Assembly (NCBI RefSeq): GCF_009862785.1
Contig: NZ_WWHU01000001.1
Location: forward strand, 4,216,001 to 4,280,000
Direction of reading: 5' to 3'
DNA length: 64,000 nucleotides
Source: Gordonia sp. SID5947
Lineage (GTDB): Bacteria; Actinomycetota; Actinomycetes; Mycobacteriales; Mycobacteriaceae
Each line of letters opens with the position of its first letter. Position 1 is the first letter of the stretch. A program made the translations under genes and the position numbers. Of this stretch, positions 61,387 to 64,000 are shown piece by piece. A model generated the notes under the pieces. It was not told the DNA's origin, did not search any database, and saw only the letters and a list, made by a program, of their open reading frames with translations.

Positions 61387-62448
61387 TCAGGCCTCGCCGC
61401 GTTCCCACTGCTCGATCAGGTCGGCCTCGGCGTCGGTGGTCAGTGTCCCGTACAGCCTGAATCGGGCCATCCCGCCGTCGGGATAGATGTCGAGGCGGGC
61501 CTCGGTCGCCGGGCGGTCGAGGTCGATGACGAACCGGTGTCGGGTGTCGGGCTGTAATTCGGTGCGCGGCAACATCTCGAACCATTCGCCGTCCTCGCCG
61601 TCGCGACCGCGGACCGTCGCGGCGCCCGGCGCGTTACCGAGGAAGTAGCTGGTGTCGAGTTCGATGAGACTGACCTGACCGCGTCCGGCCAGACGTACCT
61701 GAACCCAGTCGTTGCCATCGTCGCGACGCCGTGAGGTCTCCCAGCCCTCGCCCATGTTGCGCGCCCGGCCGGGCATCAGCAGGTTGTTGGGGGAGCCGTA
61801 GAACATGTTGGAACACGCGGTGATCAGGCCGCCGTTCTCCAGTGCCGCGAGGTCGAAGTGGCCGTACCGGAAGAAGTGCGGATTGGGCACGCCGCGTCCG
61901 TGGACACGGAAGCGGGCGACGCCGCCGTCTGGATGCATGGTCAGCCGGACGTGGGTGAAGCGATCCTTCGCGTCGACCTTGAACGGGTTGCGGGTGTCAC
62001 CGTCGGCGGCGGTCTTCTCGACGATCGTCACCCACTCGACGTCGTCGAGGAGTTCCTCCACGGAGACGATGCCTTCCACGGCGGCCGCTTCCACGGAGAC
62101 GAACGGCGGATAGTTCCCCTTGAACCACGACGTGTCGACCACCACGCCGTAGATCACACCGGGTGCGCCCAGACGCACGATGGCCTGATCGACGCCATCG
62201 CGGCGCCGACGACGCGTCTCCCAGCCGTCGTAGACCTGGCCCTTGTGGCCGAATGTTGCCGGCTGATACTGCGCGGGCGCCGTCTTGATGAGGTTCTGCG
62301 CTTCCGCGAACAAGTCGTCGTTGGTCCAGACGACTGCGCCTCCGAGCTCGCGAAGTGCCAGGTCAGGCATGGAAGTGAAATGCGGGCGGTTGCCCGTGGA
62401 GGCCGGCGGTTGGGGAGTCACGGGTTCTGATCGTAGGCCAGGTTGCAT
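61387..62448 (-). CDS. alc: Allantoicase
   Basis: 353 residues from ATG 62448. Two tandem allantoicase domains are visible: DGWETRRRRRDGVDQAIVRLG with DTSWFKGNYPPFVSVEA in the first and EGWETSRRRDDGNDWVQVRL with DTSYFLGNAPGAATVRG in the second (each quoted in parts), plus FRYGHFDLAALENGG. The enzyme splits allantoate to ureidoglycolate and urea in purine breakdown. No allantoinase or uricase is adjacent. It is divergent from the marR-MFS pair, and two boxes (62481-62510) lie between them. Confidence 0.93.
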   Translation of the reverse strand: MQPGLRSEPVTPQPPASTGNRPHFTSMPDLALRELGGAVVWTNDDLFAEAQNLIKTAPAQYQPATFGHKGQVYDGWETRRRRRDGVDQAIVRLGAPGVIYGVVVDTSWFKGNYPPFVSVEAAAVEGIVSVEELLDDVEWVTIVEKTAADGDTRNPFKVDAKDRFTHVRLTMHPDGGVARFRVHGRGVPNPHFFRYGHFDLAALENGGLITACSNMFYGSPNNLLMPGRARNMGEGWETSRRRDDGNDWVQVRLAGRGQVSLIELDTSYFLGNAPGAATVRGRDGEDGEWFEMLPRTELQPDTRHRFVIDLDRPATEARLDIYPDGGMARFRLYGTLTTDAEADLIEQWERGEA

Positions 62449-62480
62449 GCGCGCGACGGTCGAGCGCATACTTGCGGACG

Positions 62481-62510
62481 GCAACTAATTGCAGTCAGCA
62501 ACTAATTGCA
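62481..62510. promoter_or_regulatory. Tandem MarR-type operator boxes
   Basis: GCAACTAATTGCA occurs at 62481-62493 and 62498-62510, 17 nt apart. Each has the inverted core GCAA-CTAA-TTGC. They lie 37-66 nt before the marR start and 33-62 nt before the allantoicase start, so one regulator could control both directions. The AT-rich boxes stand out against the GC-rich background. Confidence 0.65.
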
Positions 62511-62546
62511 AAGGGAAAGTAAAATCCGATCTCGGGGAGGACGCGC

Positions 62547-63053
62547 ATGCTCGATCAACACGCCGTCGACGATCTGTTCGATGTGCTGTCCCGGTACATG
62601 CGTCTCCGCGACCGGGCGGCCCACACCACGTTCAAGACGGCGGACGGGGAGTTCGAGACGGCTGCGTTCAAAGGTCTCTTCCACCTCGCCCGCGAATCCA
62701 TGCGGTCACGCGAGCTCGCCGAGAGCCTCAACGCCGACCCTTCGACGGTGAGCCGCCATGTCGCGCAGCTCGTCGACCTCGGGTTGGTCCGGCGTGAGGC
62801 GGATCCGGCGGACGGCCGCGCGACCCTGCTCGTGATCACCGACGCCGGAATCGAACGCGTCGAGGCGATGCGGATGGTGCGCCGGACCGCGATGGACGAC
62901 GCGATGACGGACTGGACCGACGACGAGCTCTGGACGCTGGTGCGTCTGCTGAGCCGGTTCGTCGACGCCGCCGAATCGGTCATCGCGCCCCCGTGCGCCA
63001 AGGGCGACGAGGCGCCGCGCACGATCGCAGACTTTGTGAAAGGAAAGGCATGA
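62547..63053 (+). CDS. MarR family transcriptional regulator
   Basis: 168 residues. Winged helix LAESLNADPSTVSRHVAQLVDLGLV and wing EADPADGRATLLVITDAG are complete. ATG 62547, with GGGGAGG upstream, overlaps nothing before it. Its stop overlaps the exporter start (ATGA), a common regulator-pump pair in which drug-like ligands relieve repression. The tandem boxes at 62481-62510 are its likely site. Confidence 0.9.
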   Translation: MLDQHAVDDLFDVLSRYMRLRDRAAHTTFKTADGEFETAAFKGLFHLARESMRSRELAESLNADPSTVSRHVAQLVDLGLVRREADPADGRATLLVITDAGIERVEAMRMVRRTAMDDAMTDWTDDELWTLVRLLSRFVDAAESVIAPPCAKGDEAPRTIADFVKGKA

Positions 63054-64000
63054 CAGAATCAACGGCCGCCCTCGAGAAGGCGGCCCCGGACGAGGTTGCG
63101 GGGGCCGGGCTGACGCATCGTCAGATCCTCACGATCCTCGCGGGCCTCATGATGGGGATGTTCCTCGCGGCGCTCGACCAGACCATCGTCTCGACCGCGA
63201 TCCGCACCATCGCCGACGACCTGCAGGGCTACGACATGCAGGCGTGGGTGACCACCGCCTATCTGGTCACCGCGACCATCGTGACGCCGCTGTACGGCAA
63301 GCTGTCCGACCTCTATGGCCGGAAACCGTTCTTCCTGCTGGCCATTTCGATCTTCATCGTCGGCTCGCTGCTGTGCAGTATCGCGACGTCGATGTACGAG
63401 CTCGCCGCGTTCCGAGCCTTCCAGGGCCTGGGCGCAGGTGGTCTGATGACGCTCGCGCTCACCACGATCGGCGACATCGTGCCGCCGCGTGAACGTGCGA
63501 AATACCAGGGTTACTTCCTGGCCGTGTTCGGCACGTCCAGCGTCTTGGGTCCGGTCCTCGGCGGACTGTTCGCCGGCCAGGCGTCGATCCTGTGGGTCTC
63601 CGGCTGGCGCTGGGTGTTCCTGGTGAACGTGCCCATCGGTCTCGTCGCGCTGTTCGTGGTCTACAAGGTGCTCAACTACGACCAGCAGAAGGGTGTCGGC
63701 GGCCGCACCGACTACTGGGGTGCGACGGCGCTCGCGGTGGCCGTGGCGCCGCTGCTCATCGTCGCCGAACAGGGACGTGAATGGGGCTGGACCTCCGGTT
63801 TGGCGCTGCTCTGCTACGCGATCGGCGTGATCGGGATCCTGGCGTTCATCTGGATCGAGAACAAGATGGGCGACCAAGCGCTGATCCCGTTGCGGGTGTT
63901 CAGGAATCGCGTGTTCAGCCAGGGCATCGTGGTGTCCGTCATCATCGGTGCCGTCATGTTCGGTGGCATCTCGATGCTGCCGCAGTACTTCCAGGTGCTG
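63050..64000 (+). CDS. MFS multidrug exporter, DHA2 (EmrB/QacA-like) family, 3' truncated by window
   Basis: The frame from ATG 63050 (overlapping the marR stop) is open to the window end, 317 residues. DHA2 features: MFLAALDQTIVSTAIRTIADDL in helix 1, the loop GKLSDLYGRKPFFL, RAFQGLGAGGLMTLALTTIG and the motif C region VFGTSSVLGPVLGGLFAG. These 14-helix pumps export hydrophobic drugs or dyes in exchange for protons. AAAGGAAAGGC precedes the start. Substrate unknown. Confidence 0.93.
   Translation, partial: MTESTAALEKAAPDEVAGAGLTHRQILTILAGLMMGMFLAALDQTIVSTAIRTIADDLQGYDMQAWVTTAYLVTATIVTPLYGKLSDLYGRKPFFLLAISIFIVGSLLCSIATSMYELAAFRAFQGLGAGGLMTLALTTIGDIVPPRERAKYQGYFLAVFGTSSVLGPVLGGLFAGQASILWVSGWRWVFLVNVPIGLVALFVVYKVLNYDQQKGVGGRTDYWGATALAVAVAPLLIVAEQGREWGWTSGLALLCYAIGVIGILAFIWIENKMGDQALIPLRVFRNRVFSQGIVVSVIIGAVMFGGISMLPQYFQVL

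Overview
The window is about 64 kb of dense, very GC-rich DNA with many GTG/TTG starts and ATGA/GTGA stop-start overlaps. The gene set points to a mycolic-acid actinobacterium, most likely Gordonia or a near relative: Kdp K+ ATPase, FprA-type ferredoxin reductase, DUF222/HNH (13E12-like) protein, a SAM-IV-type riboswitch, DUF3151, an Rv0361-like acidic membrane protein, and gene orders that I recall from Mycobacterium tuberculosis (purA-Rv0358-Rv0359-Rv0360c-Rv0361-fba-dedA; trmH-like/pyrE/Rv0383c; purT/rhodanese/metZ). The genus call is inference from gene content only.

Layout. 1-4.6 kb: end of a kdpBCDE operon. 4.5-19.3 kb: an accessory catabolic region of eleven genes whose core (an ectoine-hydrolase-like M24 protein, an M20 deacylase, a class III transaminase and a semialdehyde dehydrogenase) can supply every enzymatic step of ectoine -> N-acetyl-diaminobutyrate -> diaminobutyrate -> aspartate semialdehyde -> aspartate. 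An MHS-type transporter, a GntR/FCD regulator, an amidase, a DUF3830 protein and an Asp/Glu-racemase-fold protein lie beside it. Two near-identical palindromes (5305-5324 and 19341-19360) lie at the two outer ends and look like the operators that join the two arms into one regulon. 19.3-20.5 kb: a MarR-PfpI pair with a tandem operator. 20.5-26.1 kb: 2-hydroxyacid dehydrogenase, an Rv0383c-like gene broken by a frameshift, pyrE, an RNA methylase, a MOSC protein and a secreted PAP2 phosphatase. 26.1-27.2 kb: a DUF559 nuclease-like gene bracketed by two copies of a 33-bp hairpin element. 27.2-40.2 kb: dedA, DUF368, fba, the Rv0361-like protein, DUF3151, an aromatic-acid-exporter-like protein, a CDF metal exporter with a palindromic operator, MarR, DUF3089, a PPOX protein, an M50 protease and purA. 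40.2-46.5 kb: adenylate cyclase, MarR, Na+/H+ antiporter with a UBP zinc finger, purT with a long proline-rich tail, DUF456. 46.5-52.9 kb: a siderophore ABC importer split around a secreted protein and fprA, with iron-box-like sites. 52.9-57.9 kb: Rv0361-like small protein, rhodanese, metZ, DUF222/HNH, isochorismate synthase. 57.9-61.3 kb: SAM riboswitch, class V aminotransferase and a small partner, then a secreted protein of unknown function. 61.4-64 kb: allantoicase, divergent from a marR-MFS exporter operon that runs off the window.

Four conserved genes between 21.6 and 36.9 kb (21579-22591, 30219-30490, 32839-33941, 36795-37438) are each split by what looks like one missing base, and in every case adding one G on the + strand restores the expected protein. 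That clustering suggests either consensus errors in this part of the assembly or local gene decay. No rRNA, tRNA, CRISPR array, insertion sequence or prophage was found, and no gene-free stretch exceeds 300 bases.
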